Below, in pieces: positions 8,605 through 17,772 of a stretch of 64,000 nt of DNA. Under the pieces are notes generated by a model. That model made no database searches. It saw nothing but the letters and a program-made list of their open reading frames with translations, and was not told the DNA's origin. The DNA is from JACPYM01 sp963699175 (GTDB lineage: Bacteria; Acidobacteriota; Blastocatellia; RBC074): the NCBI GenBank assembly GCA_963699175.1, contig OY969418.1, positions 7,626,001 through 7,690,000 on the forward strand, read 5' to 3'. The number at the start of each line of letters is the position of its first letter. The first letter of the stretch is position 1. The translations under genes were made by a program, and so were the position numbers.

Positions 8605-9317
8605 GTCGTCGGCAAATTGAATGGGCTAACAAGAAATCCAAGATGATCCTCGAAACTCGCAACGTAACACGCAAATACCAGATGGGCAGCGAAACCGTGC
8701 ACGCGCTGGCGGGCGTCAGCGTCGGCATCGAGCGCGGCGCATTCGCGGCAATCCTCGGCACCAGCGGTTCAGGCAAATCCACCTTGCTGAACTTGTTTGG
8801 CGGCCTGGATCGTCCGACGGCAGGCGAGATTCTATTTGATGGCGCAAGCCTCGCGCCGCTTTCGTCGTGGGAGATGTCGCGCTATCGGTTGCGGCGTGTC
8901 GGGATGATCTTTCAAAATTTCAACTTGATCCCGACGCTGACTGCGTTACAGAACGTCACGCTCGCACTGGCCTTTGGCGGCCTGAAGCAGCGTGAACGCG
9001 GGGAGCGTGCGGCGGAGTTGCTCGACCGTGTTGGCTTAGCGCAACGCGCGCAACACCGTCCGAGTGAATTATCGGGCGGCGAACAGCAGCGTGTTGCTAT
9101 CGCGCGCGCTCTCGCCAACGAACCGCAAGTGTTGCTGGCCGACGAGCCGACTGGCAATCTCGACAGCGCGCGCGCGGCGGAGTTGATGACCTTGCTCGAT
9201 GAGATGCGCGTGCGCGATGGCAAGACTGTCGTGCTGGTTACGCACGATCACGAACTGGCAAGCAAATTCGCCGGACAGATCATCCGACTCAAAGATGGAA
9301 TGGTCGTTGACAACTGA
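8601..9317 (+). CDS. MacB/LolD-type ABC transporter ATP-binding protein
   Basis: A 238-aa ATPase with Walker A GTSGSGKST, Q-loop QNFNLIPTLT, signature LSGGEQQR, Walker B VLLADEPTGNLD and H-loop VTHDHE. The sequence is typical of the MacB/LolD/FtsE group that works with FtsX-like permeases. The start at 8601 overlaps the kinase stop (ATGA); the ATG at 8643 (MILETRNVTRKYQ) is a real alternative and closer to the family's usual N-terminus. Its likely permease is at 15590, separated by about 6.3 kb of other genes. It acts at the inner face of the cytoplasmic membrane. The substrate cannot be told. Confidence 0.93.
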   Translation: MSRRQIEWANKKSKMILETRNVTRKYQMGSETVHALAGVSVGIERGAFAAILGTSGSGKSTLLNLFGGLDRPTAGEILFDGASLAPLSSWEMSRYRLRRVGMIFQNFNLIPTLTALQNVTLALAFGGLKQRERGERAAELLDRVGLAQRAQHRPSELSGGEQQRVAIARALANEPQVLLADEPTGNLDSARAAELMTLLDEMRVRDGKTVVLVTHDHELASKFAGQIIRLKDGMVVDN

Positions 9318-9345
9318 GCCAGCAAAAAAGACACAAAAAGAAAAA

Positions 9346-9385
9346 CCAGCGGGTGGTCTTCAAGTGATCGAAGACCACCCGCTGG
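9346..9385 (-). terminator. strong Rho-independent terminator
   Basis: A perfect 16-bp stem (9346-9361 with 9370-9385) and 8-nt loop. On the minus strand it is followed by a five-T run (complement of AAAAA at 9341-9345). It therefore ends the beta-helix gene at 9436 and may also stop plus-strand transcripts from the ATPase gene. Confidence 0.85.
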
Positions 9386-9435
9386 CGCATTTGGCAACCT
9401 GAGGTTGCCGTGTGAGCCTCATCCGGTTCCCGCGC

Positions 9436-12183
9436 TTAGCAGTTTGGTGGGAAGATGGGGATGGTCAAGGTTGCCGCCGATGTCAGCGTCAGCTTGTGCA
9501 GATTGTGCCCCTGGTTAAAGGCATTCGCTGCTGTCCCTGCATTCCCATTGAAGTTGAGCTGTGCTCCAAACAATCCGATGTCCGATTGCGAGTAGAACTT
9601 CGCCCAGCCGCTCCGCCCAGCCGGAATGAAATTCTCAAACCGTGGAGCTACGCGCGGGAAGTTATTACTAAGCGATGAGCGGAACTGACAGACGCCCGCC
9701 GTAAAGGTGAAGCTCAGCGGGTTTTCTGCATCGTCGTAAAGGATGCCGAAGAGCGAGCCGAGCGTGGCGGCCCCGGCTGCCAGACTGCCGCCAAAGCGGT
9801 TGAGCACGATCAGCGTGTCGTTGCCGTCGGCGCGTGAGGGAATGTTCGAGGCCGCCAGCACCCGCGGCGCGCGGTTGTAGCTCACTCCGTCGAAGTTCAA
9901 CTGCGCCGTCACCGAGGCCGCATTGCAGGCCGGCAATCCGCCAGCGAGCGCAGCGAAGGCTTCAGCCGCCAAATTGGCAGCGTGGCCGCTTGAGAGTTTC
10001 ACGTACTCATCGCCGATCAGGAAATTGAAGCCCACGGGGCAGCCCGTTACTAAACTCGATGCTACTGCGACGATGTAGCCGGTCGTGCCCGGATCAATAT
10101 CAGAAGCCAGGAACGAAGCCGTTTGATTCGGCGTCAGACAGACCATACTGTCGGCAATCGAGCAAGTCGCGCCGTCCACGAAGAACAGGTGCACAGCGAT
10201 CCCCACGTCCGGATTGGTGTTAGTGAGCGAGATGCGCGTGTTCTGCGAATTGGGACTGGAGATGCTTGATGAATAGAGGTTGTAGACCAAGACCGAGCCA
10301 GCCTTCTGATCGCTCACGTCAGCAGTCGAAGGGAAGACTAGGCCAGGGCCGACCGACTGACAATTGACTATTGTGCACGTCTGTACTGTCGGGCCTGCGA
10401 CACCGCCGAAGGTCGTGGCTGTCGTGATGCAGAGTGATGCGGCAGCAGCGGCGTCGCCGACTTGCACTTGATAAGTCAACGTCGCTGACTGCCCCGCCGT
10501 GAACGAAATAGGGCCAAAGCTTACACTCGCGGCGTTCACCGTGGGCGCGGCACCGACTGTGCTCGTGCCGGTACCAGGCAGCCCGACCAGACCGGCAGGC
10601 AATGTTGCGTTTAAGGTGATCGTTTGAGCAATCGCGGCTGGGTTGGTAACGGTAACCGTCACGTTCAGTACGTCCCCAGGGCCTGTGCAACCGAATGGAT
10701 CAACGATAGTGATGGTGGGCGTCGAGACTTGCGCGACCGAAACCGATTGCGTGACGGTCTGACCATCAATTGTAGTCTGGGCGCTACAAGTACCTGCGGG
10801 TGCGGTCACAGTCAGAGTGGAGGTAGCGTTGCCGCCAGTGGTTGTCGTGGATGCCGGATTGACCGTGCCACAAGTTGAAGCGAATGCAGTCGGCGCGCCG
10901 TTAATTCCGCACGAGGTGGCGGCGCTTGCCGAGTTGGTATTGAGACTAGCCGTCAGCGTCGTGGTACTTCCTTGCGCAACCAGAGGCGGGTTGGCTGCTA
11001 ATGTCAGGGTAAGCCATGGTGTGAAATCCACCTGGCCGCTTGGGTCAGTAATGGTTTCACAGCCGGTAGCGCCTGGCCCGGCGTTACAACCGAACCAGTT
11101 ATTCTCTGCATTGAGTGAATTAGCTCCTCCGGTGTAAGTCCCGGCAGTTAATCTAATTGCATCATCACCAAAGTTTACCAGGCGGTTGCAAGTTGCCACG
11201 ATGCCGGAGTTAGTACTGCAACCGCTGTTATTGCTAACGCGGATGGCGGAGAAAGCGCCATTCGAAAAGTTGTTATTGCTGATAGTGGCGCCGCTGACCC
11301 CACCATCTATTTGGACAGCGTGGGTAGCCGAGCCTGTGTTCGTGTTTCCAGTGATGGTGTAATTCGACCCACCGATAAGGTAGAAGAGGTTGTCATTGGT
11401 CAATGTATTGTTGGTCAAAGCAACATTGCTAATCGGCTGTGAGCCAGGAAAACAAGCCCCCCCGCTGCTCGATCCAAGGATGATGATGGATGCGTTGGCG
11501 TGGAAAGTCGCTGGAGTTCCCGGGAAGCAATTGGCATTGACAGTAGAATTAATCAATCCCTGGTCGGAATAAATGCCGTTGCCGGAACCCGAACCGGGCA
11601 GGTTGTTGTTGAAGATACTGTTATTTTGTACAAGTTGGCTTGAGCCGTTCAGGTAGATGCCGATGGTGTTGGTCGTGACGATGTTGTTGAGAACCTGATT
11701 ACCCGATGTGCCACCGACCAGGGTTATGCCCGCGTCATTGACCGCGTCTTGAATCCTGAAGCCGTTGATCGTTACGTTGTTGGCCAGAACATTGAATGCT
11801 GGGCCAGTGACAGGATCAACGATAGATTCAGCCGAGCGCGTGCCCGTGCAAGGGTTGATGTTGGCGTTTGCGCCATTGATGGTCAGCGGGCCTGCGCCGG
11901 CAGGTATCGTCACCGATTCAGCGTAAGTGCCCGCAGAGACATTAATGGTGTCGGCCCCCGCAGCAGCAGCGGCGGCGTTGACCGCCGCCTGAATAGTGGT
12001 ATGGGTACAACCGCTGGCGCAGACAGTGAAGGTCGCAGCCTGAGCGGGAGTCAAAAACTTGCTACCCGGCTCGGTAAATAGTACACCAGCGCTTAGGGTC
12101 GCAAGTAATAGCAGATACCAAGCCTTGTTAAGCTTGAGCATACTAATGAGAGCGGACGCGGAACGTGCGTGTGTGTAGTACAT
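9436..12183 (-). CDS. secreted right-handed beta-helix (pectate-lyase-like) repeat protein
   Basis: A 915-aa exported protein. The start at 12183 is set by GGAGG 7 nt upstream; an in-frame upstream ATG at 12309 lacks an RBS. After a late hydrophobic signal segment (about residues 20-45), FTVCASGCTHTTIQAAVNAA and DTINVSAGTY are the usual opening of a parallel beta-helix. Residues up to about 390 show NosD/PbH1-like turns (NNSIFNNN, ISNNNFSNG, NNWFGCN). Then come Ig-like and DUF11-like segments (VTNPAAIAQTITLNATLPAG). The last ~300 residues (from about FPSTADVSD) form a separate conserved-looking domain with several Cys. Likely surface or extracellular; no catalytic residues could be assigned. 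Confidence 0.8.
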   Translation of the reverse strand: MYYTHARSASALISMLKLNKAWYLLLLATLSAGVLFTEPGSKFLTPAQAATFTVCASGCTHTTIQAAVNAAAAAAGADTINVSAGTYAESVTIPAGAGPLTINGANANINPCTGTRSAESIVDPVTGPAFNVLANNVTINGFRIQDAVNDAGITLVGGTSGNQVLNNIVTTNTIGIYLNGSSQLVQNNSIFNNNLPGSGSGNGIYSDQGLINSTVNANCFPGTPATFHANASIIILGSSSGGACFPGSQPISNVALTNNTLTNDNLFYLIGGSNYTITGNTNTGSATHAVQIDGGVSGATISNNNFSNGAFSAIRVSNNSGCSTNSGIVATCNRLVNFGDDAIRLTAGTYTGGANSLNAENNWFGCNAGPGATGCETITDPSGQVDFTPWLTLTLAANPPLVAQGSTTTLTASLNTNSASAATSCGINGAPTAFASTCGTVNPASTTTTGGNATSTLTVTAPAGTCSAQTTIDGQTVTQSVSVAQVSTPTITIVDPFGCTGPGDVLNVTVTVTNPAAIAQTITLNATLPAGLVGLPGTGTSTVGAAPTVNAASVSFGPISFTAGQSATLTYQVQVGDAAAAASLCITTATTFGGVAGPTVQTCTIVNCQSVGPGLVFPSTADVSDQKAGSVLVYNLYSSSISSPNSQNTRISLTNTNPDVGIAVHLFFVDGATCSIADSMVCLTPNQTASFLASDIDPGTTGYIVAVASSLVTGCPVGFNFLIGDEYVKLSSGHAANLAAEAFAALAGGLPACNAASVTAQLNFDGVSYNRAPRVLAASNIPSRADGNDTLIVLNRFGGSLAAGAATLGSLFGILYDDAENPLSFTFTAGVCQFRSSLSNNFPRVAPRFENFIPAGRSGWAKFYSQSDIGLFGAQLNFNGNAGTAANAFNQGHNLHKLTLTSAATLTIPIFPPNC

Positions 12184-12695
12184 CTTTCCTCCGATTGAAG
12201 AGTGAAGTTTGCAGAGATCAAGTAGCCTTGCACAAACAGCTACGTAACTCGTTGAAATCCCAAAAATGGGACTAACTTCCAAATTGAAGTCACTGGCCGG
12301 TTTGCGCAAAGCTAGACTAGGTTAACAAACGATATCGCACCGTTACTGGTTAGGAAGATCGCCAATATAAGGAGAGCTTCTACGTTTGAATAAGTTGGTT
12401 GTTATGTTATGTATTGCTCTGCTAGCCCGCTTTACTACTACCGCCGCTAGTAGGGATTGAAGGTGAGTTAGCGCTGTCGGCTTTAGCCCACCTATCTATT
12501 GTTTAATAAGTCGTCTAAGAAGTGATGTGAGAATAGAAGCTCGCCTTCCAGTGTGGCGCAGTCTAGCGCGGTGTTTCCATCTGTCAAAATAACTTGACTT
12601 AAAATCAAATGTTTTCCTTCACTGATAGGTTATCCGTGTTGCGCAGCTAAAGAAGACTCTATAACTGTTGTTGTTTCGCACGTACAGCGAGTTAC
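12184..12695. other. gene-poor AT-richer spacer
   Basis: No convincing gene. It holds the promoter side of the beta-helix gene (its RBS is at about 12190) and AT-richer sequence of different composition from the flanking genes. A 38-codon minus-strand frame at 12492-12608 is described under rejected items. Confidence 0.5.
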
Positions 12696-13034
12696 TCAAT
12701 GGTATTTCCATGCTTGGCTCCAGCTGGCCCTCTTGTCCTTTAATGATGGGCTTATGTGACTTTTGCCATACCCCACCGCGTCACCTACAAGCTTATTTGT
12801 TTTCACTTGTTTTCGTGCTGCTGCGTCCTCGCGCGCGTAGCGCTCAACCACAAGCATTTGCAGAGCTAGCCTTAGCATACCGGGGTGTTGCGGCTGAACA
12901 GTACCGGTTAGCCAACGGCTGAAAGCCTCGGGGCTCACATCGAATCGTGCGCAGATCTCTTTCTGGGACAGCCCCGTAGCTTCTACCAGTTTTCGTAAAC
13001 CGCGTCTCTTTGTGTTACCTCCGCCAGTTAACAT
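12696..13034 (-). CDS. small HTH (XRE/Cro-like) DNA-binding protein
   Basis: A 112-aa protein whose residues about 14-60 fit a helix-turn-helix: LRKLVEATGLSQKEICARFD followed by VSPEAFSRWLTGT, like the XRE family but lacking further domains. The C-terminal tail is basic and probably disordered. The ATG at 13034 has no good RBS, so the start is uncertain. The gene sits in an AT-richer island with no partner nearby. It could be a phage- or plasmid-type repressor remnant or a solitary regulator. Confidence 0.6.
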   Translation of the reverse strand: MLTGGGNTKRRGLRKLVEATGLSQKEICARFDVSPEAFSRWLTGTVQPQHPGMLRLALQMLVVERYAREDAAARKQVKTNKLVGDAVGYGKSHISPSLKDKRASWSQAWKYH

Positions 13035-13224
13035 CTAATTCAGACCTGCCAAAGGGAGTGCATAACTATCTTTGCTGATGAGGAAAACGCATTGAATGCT
13101 AATGTCTAGGCACGCAGCCCAATCATCATGGCGTGTCGTTTTCTACTCTCTAATATCCCAACCGATCTGCTGATCTCGCCGATACTGCCTACTCTGGTAA
13201 CTTTACTAAGACTTCGGCAATAAA

Positions 13225-13649
13225 TCTTTGGGTGAGTCTCAACGACTTATTTAAGGCTTCAACGGTGAGGTTTTGGGTAGGTCTTAATTACTTATTAAAG
13301 AATTATCAAGTCGTTATTTGTCGTCTATATCTATTTATCGTTTTGAGGTCGCAGGTTGCATAAATTCATTTGGCTGAACCGCGCGCCTTGCGCTGCCAAC
13401 TCCGCAAAGCCGCTCATTCATCCAAACGGATGAATTACAACAATGTTCGTGATAGAGAGGGCGGGCCTATAGCAAGATAATGCCTTTGCGGTCATCTTTC
13501 CTCTTCTTTAAGTTTCGGTGAGATTGCAGCAATTATCATTCGAGGTTAGAATTGTCTCCAAAGAATGGTAAGTACAGCCTGGACTCTCACATTGAAGCGA
13601 CTATGGCAACAGTGTAGTAACAAGTCTTTGGGTAACTCTCAGAAGCTGT
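13225..13649 (+). repeat. three CTTTGGGT-type direct repeats
   Basis: TCTTTGGGTGAGTCTCA starts at 13225 and TCTTTGGGTAACTCTCA at 13625. A weaker copy, TTTTGGGTAGGTCTTA, starts at 13271. OmpR-type winged helices commonly bind direct repeats, and the next gene downstream encodes one, so these may be its binding sites. That link is inference. Confidence 0.35.
13416..13435. promoter_or_regulatory. perfect dyad ATTCATCC-N4-GGATGAAT
   Basis: An 8-4-8 perfect inverted repeat in the long region upstream of the regulator at 13802. The size suits a dimeric repressor site. The small HTH protein encoded at 12696-13034 is one possible binder; no direct evidence. Confidence 0.35.
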
Positions 13650-13801
13650 TTTGAAAGTTCATACAAGGTGCTGGATACGGTTTCAGTCTGGTGCTTCGGT
13701 GGTTGGCCTAAAGGCTGTTGGCTTAATTGTATTAGGCCTATAATTGTCAATACTTTCAAAATTGCCGCTCAAGGAGTTATCAGCGGACTCTCGAGAAGTT
13801 T

Positions 13802-15562
13802 ATGAAGCGAGACGGCAATCTCTTTCAGTTTGGGCCTTTCTGTCTGGATGCAGACGAACGCGTGTTGTTGCGCGATGAGCGCCTAGTACCCTTACCGGCG
13901 AAGGCCTTAAGTACATTGCTTGTCCTTGTGCGTCAGCAGGGTCATGTCGTGGAAAAGGAAGTTCTGATGAAAGAGGTCTGGCCAGATGAGTATGTAGAAG
14001 ATGGCAATCTCGCGCAGCACATCTTTATGTTGCGGCGGGCTTTGGGTGACACGACCGAAAGCCCTAGATATATAGAAACCGTTCCTCGCCGTGGCTATCG
14101 CTTTATCGCCAAGTTAAGAGAAGTGGATCAGAGCCAGGACAAAAGAATAGATTCTCTTGCGGTGCTTCCTTTTATTAATGCAGGCAATGATCCCAACATG
14201 GAGCATCTTTCAGACGGAATAACCGAAAGCATCATGAAGAGTCTTTCACAGTTTCCGCAGTTGAGAGTGATGGCGCGCAGTACAGTCTTTCGTTATAGAG
14301 GAGGAGGTGTTGACCCGCGAGAGGTTGGCCGGACTCTTGGCGTACGCGCGGTCATGACGGGCATAGTTCAACAGCTTGGGGAACACGTTGTTATTAGTGC
14401 TGAATTAGTTGATGTGCAGGATGGATCAAGGATCTGGGGCGAGCATTATCGCAGGAAATCCTCAGATATTTATTCTTTGCAAGAGGGATTAGCTTGGGAA
14501 ATCTCAGAGAAGTTACGTCATAGATTGAATCATGAGCGCAGGGAACCGACAACCAAGCACTTTACGGAAAGTAGAGAGGCCTACGAGCTTTATCTTAAGG
14601 GGCGACACGCGTGGGGCAAAAGAACCATAAAAGATCTTAGAGAAGGGGCTGAATATTTCAAGCAAGCAATCGCCCAAGACCCGGACTATTGCCTAGCACA
14701 TGCTGGAATAGCGGATTGTCTTCTCTTGCTCGGATTGTTTGGCGCGCAACGACCGCGACTGATTATGCCACAAGCCAAGGCCGCTGCCATGAAGGCTATT
14801 CAGTTAGACCCCACGCTTGGCGAAGCTTACGCTTCACTGGGGCAGATCAAACTCATTTATGATTGGGACTGGACCGGGGCTCAGGCGGATTTCCAGCAAG
14901 CAATAAATCTCAACCCAACTTATCCAACCGCTCATCAGTGGTATGGCGAGTGTTTGGTGGCAATGGGATTATTTGACCAAGGGCTGGCACAGTTAAAGAG
15001 AGCACGGGAGCTTGATCCACTCTCACTGATTATCAATACAAATCTTGGACTCAACTTTTACTGGGCGCGACAGTACGATCAAGCTATCGAGCAATTGGAA
15101 CGCGCGCTGGTATTGGAGCCAAATTTCTTTCGAACGCATATCCACCTTGGGATGTGTTACGGGCGCAAGTTAATGCATCGAGAAGCTGTCGCTGAATTGG
15201 AGAAAGCGAGGAGCCTTGAAGAAAATTCATGGACTCTTGCCGGACTCGGTCAAGCCTACGCCTCGCTTGGCGAACAAGCAAAGGCAGAGAAGTTACTTGG
15301 TCAGTTGTTAGAGTTGTCGCGCTACCAATACGTTTCGCCTGCCACGATCGCGGTTGTCTATGCCGGCTTCAAGGATCAGGTAGATCAGACGATTGAATGG
15401 CTGGAAAGAGCGTATGTAGATCGCTCCGGGCTGCTCATCTGGCTAAACGTGTGGCCAATTTTTGACCATCTTCGTTCAGACGAGAGATACGTTCGTCTTT
15501 TGCAGAGTATTGGGTTTACGACTGATGATGACCGCCTTGAGCCGGGAGCCAGTTGGCTTTGA
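13802..15562 (+). CDS. winged-helix (OmpR/CadC-type) regulator with TolB/FlgO-like and TPR domains
   Basis: A 586-aa protein. Residues about 8-105 are an OmpR/PhoB-type winged helix (FGPFCLDADERVLLR, then IFMLRRALGD and YIETVPRRGYRF). Residues about 118-250 are the TolB/FlgO-like module (LAVLPF, LSDGITESIMKSL), and the rest is TPRs (about residues 255-570). No membrane helix is visible, unlike CadC, so it is probably cytosolic. The middle and C-terminal parts closely match those of the kinase at 5998. Codon use is less GC-rich than in the neighbouring genes. It sits between the ATPase and permease of a probable single ABC transporter and may regulate it. Confidence 0.9.
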   Translation: MKRDGNLFQFGPFCLDADERVLLRDERLVPLPAKALSTLLVLVRQQGHVVEKEVLMKEVWPDEYVEDGNLAQHIFMLRRALGDTTESPRYIETVPRRGYRFIAKLREVDQSQDKRIDSLAVLPFINAGNDPNMEHLSDGITESIMKSLSQFPQLRVMARSTVFRYRGGGVDPREVGRTLGVRAVMTGIVQQLGEHVVISAELVDVQDGSRIWGEHYRRKSSDIYSLQEGLAWEISEKLRHRLNHERREPTTKHFTESREAYELYLKGRHAWGKRTIKDLREGAEYFKQAIAQDPDYCLAHAGIADCLLLLGLFGAQRPRLIMPQAKAAAMKAIQLDPTLGEAYASLGQIKLIYDWDWTGAQADFQQAINLNPTYPTAHQWYGECLVAMGLFDQGLAQLKRARELDPLSLIINTNLGLNFYWARQYDQAIEQLERALVLEPNFFRTHIHLGMCYGRKLMHREAVAELEKARSLEENSWTLAGLGQAYASLGEQAKAEKLLGQLLELSRYQYVSPATIAVVYAGFKDQVDQTIEWLERAYVDRSGLLIWLNVWPIFDHLRSDERYVRLLQSIGFTTDDDRLEPGASWL

Positions 15563-15589
15563 GGGCTTCAGCCAATATCATTTACGATC

Positions 15590-17170
15590 ATGAATTTCAC
15601 TGACATCAGCGCGCTCGCCTTGCGCAATCTCAATCAAGCTAAGTTGCGCACAATCTTGACTGTGATCGGCGTCATCGTCGGCGTGGCCGCCATCATCACG
15701 ATGGTCAGCTTCGGCATTGGCTTGCAACAAAACATCATCGGGCAAGCCTTTGCGCGGTTGGATGCGTTTACCTCGATGACCGTGTTGGGTGCGGATGCAG
15801 ATGATTTGCTGGCATTAAGTGAAGGACGCACGGCGCTGGACGAGGAGCCGGAAGAGACCAGCCAGCCGTCGAATCAGCCCGCTGCCACGCCCAGCCCGGC
15901 CCGCGCCGAACCCACTGGCACACCGCAACGCCCGCGCCGCGTGCTTGATGACCAGACGCTGGCCGAAATTCGCCAGCTCGAAGGTGTCAGGTTCATCGCG
16001 CCGATTGTGAGCTTCAACTGCTACACGCGCTTTAACGACCGCACTCGCTTTCAATTTATTGCGGGCGCGAAGGCGGGCGACGAACCGCGCTTCAAGACCT
16101 TCCTGGCCGGACGCGGCTTCACGGATGAGAACGCCGCCGAAGTCGTCATCAACGAAAATTTCCTGACTGCTTTTTCCCCCGAAGCCTTCCGCCGCCGCCG
16201 CAACCGGCGCGGTGGCCCAGGCCCACAGGGTGGCCCGTTTCAACCTTTGCCAACTCGCAGTGATGAAGAGCGACAACGCGACGCACAGGCCGCCTTGGGC
16301 AAAGAGCTCGTCCTGCTTTCACAACCCAGCGCTGACGCCGCACAAAGCAGTATCTTCGGCATTCCGCTGCTCAGCCAATTAAACGGCGGCGCGGCTAATC
16401 AAGCCAGTCAGCCAAGCGATGACAGCCACTACGAAAAACACAGCTACAAAATCGTGGGTGTGCTCAAGAACGAAGGCGGCGTAAATTTCAGCCCGTTCGG
16501 CAACGCCAACTTTTTCCTGCCGCTCGAACAGGCCAAGCGTCTGCGCGAAGCCAACCTCTCGCCGATGGAGCGCATGGGCGAAGCGCTCACTGGGCAGGCA
16601 GAGCAGGAAAGCTATCGCGCCGCCGAGTTGCGCGTGAGCGATCCGAGCCGTATCAAACCCCTCACCGCGAAGCTCGAACAACTTGGCTTCCGCGCCTTCT
16701 CGGTCGTCTCTCAGCTCGAAGAGATCGAGCGCGTCTTCCTCATCATCAACAGCAGTCTGGCGTTGATCGGCGGTATTGCGCTGCTGGTGGCCTCGTTCGG
16801 CATCTCGAACACGATGATTATGTCCATCCGCGAACGCACGCGCGAGATCGGCATTATGAAGGCCATTGGCGGTTCGGACGGCGAGATCATGAAAATCTTT
16901 TTTGTCGAAGCCAGCTTGATCGGCTTGCTGGGGGGCACGTTTGGTGTCGTCGCCGGTTGGATAGTTGATCGTGTCGCCAATACGCTAGCCAATCAATGGA
17001 TCGTGCGGCAGACGGGCCAAGCCATGCGGCACGTCGAATTCTTCTCGATTCCGTGGTATTTGTCGGGCGGCGCGATTCTGTTTGCCGTAGTAATCAGCTT
17101 GGTTGCGGCGATTTATCCGGCTTCGCGCGCGGCGAAGGTAGACCCGATCAAGGCGTTGCGTTACGAATAG
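15590..17170 (+). CDS. MacB/FtsX-type ABC transporter permease
   Basis: A 526-aa protein with the family layout: one N-terminal membrane helix after SALALRNLNQAKLRTILTV, a large periplasmic domain (about residues 45-375), and three C-terminal helices (about 378-400, 430-455, 490-515) with the conserved SIRERTREIGIMKAIGG cytoplasmic stretch and PASRAAKVDPIKALRYE end. The periplasmic domain carries low-complexity Pro/Gln and Arg/Gly inserts. It likely partners the ATPase at 8601 in a mechanotransmission-type transporter. It follows the winged-helix regulator by 27 nt, so the two may be co-transcribed. Confidence 0.9.
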   Translation: MNFTDISALALRNLNQAKLRTILTVIGVIVGVAAIITMVSFGIGLQQNIIGQAFARLDAFTSMTVLGADADDLLALSEGRTALDEEPEETSQPSNQPAATPSPARAEPTGTPQRPRRVLDDQTLAEIRQLEGVRFIAPIVSFNCYTRFNDRTRFQFIAGAKAGDEPRFKTFLAGRGFTDENAAEVVINENFLTAFSPEAFRRRRNRRGGPGPQGGPFQPLPTRSDEERQRDAQAALGKELVLLSQPSADAAQSSIFGIPLLSQLNGGAANQASQPSDDSHYEKHSYKIVGVLKNEGGVNFSPFGNANFFLPLEQAKRLREANLSPMERMGEALTGQAEQESYRAAELRVSDPSRIKPLTAKLEQLGFRAFSVVSQLEEIERVFLIINSSLALIGGIALLVASFGISNTMIMSIRERTREIGIMKAIGGSDGEIMKIFFVEASLIGLLGGTFGVVAGWIVDRVANTLANQWIVRQTGQAMRHVEFFSIPWYLSGGAILFAVVISLVAAIYPASRAAKVDPIKALRYE

Positions 17171-17482
17171 AACACGGCAAATTTCTTTACCATCTGCTTC
17201 TTCCACACCTATTTAATTGACTGTGTCCAACACGCGGAGGAGAATCCAGCGTGAATCGTATCCCGGGCAACGAATACTAAGCACCATTAGACGCCTTGAG
17301 GAAGCGGATAAGCTGCGCCGATGTAGCGCGGCTACTCCTTAATAATACTTCCTCCATTGAGTGGCAGAACAATTGCACAAGAAAAGGCATGTTGGCTTGA
17401 AAATTTCCGCTAGGTGGGCGCTTTCCCGCTCAAATGAGGAAATTGGCTGCCCGAGATGTTCGGCACGCAGCTTTCATGCCTT
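17171..17482. other. intergenic spacer without visible gene
   Basis: About 310 bp between the permease stop and the MITE-like element. No ORF with RBS, no tRNA fold and no terminator with a U-tract was found. Confidence 0.5.
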
Positions 17483-17727
17483 GGTAGTGCTAAAAAATGT
17501 AAGGCCGAATTTGCAGTCGCGTTAGCGACGACCTGAGTTTAGCCCGGCGTTTTCAACGCCGGGAAACGGCGAAAAGCCTTCGCGTCGCGTCAGCGCCGCT
17601 TGAATTCAAGCGGCGCTGACGCGACGCGAAGGTCACGCGCTAATTTTCCGTGGGTTGAAAACCCACGGCTAAATTCAACTGCCGCTACGCGGCAAGAAAA
17701 CGGCAGCTTTACATTTTTATCACTACC
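17483..17727 (+). mobile_element. MITE-like palindromic element, copy 1
   Basis: About 245 bp bounded by imperfect terminal inverted repeats (GTAGTGNTAAAAATGTAA type; left 17484-17505, right 17706-17726). Inside are three hairpins in series: 17543-17563 (9-bp stem), a perfect 56-bp palindrome at 17577-17632 with no unpaired loop, and 17648-17668 (9-bp stem). It has no coding capacity. A second copy lies in opposite orientation at 54138-54379. It ends 45 bp before the VWFA gene start. Confidence 0.75.
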
Positions 17728-17772
17728 CATGCCTTTATATGTTTGTTCTGCCTGAAGTAGTAGGAGGAAATC

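Larger units (their letters stand above)
13035..13801. other. 767-bp intergenic region with candidate operators
   Basis: No gene seen. The region is AT-rich compared with its neighbours. It contains three related direct repeats (CTTTGGGT-like) and one perfect 20-bp dyad (both listed separately) upstream of the winged-helix regulator at 13802, so it may be a complex promoter. Confidence 0.5.

Noticed and set aside
12492..12608. Minus-strand 38-codon frame (TTG start) reading ILTDGNTALDCATLEGE, ankyrin-like in look
   Set aside because: An in-frame stop lies just upstream, there is no ATG and no RBS, and one ankyrin-like motif is too little. It could be a remnant, but I cannot support it as a gene.
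17171..17482. Search for a tRNA or attachment site next to the MITE-like element
   Set aside because: No cloverleaf or CCA-type 3' end could be folded by eye and no direct repeats flank the region.
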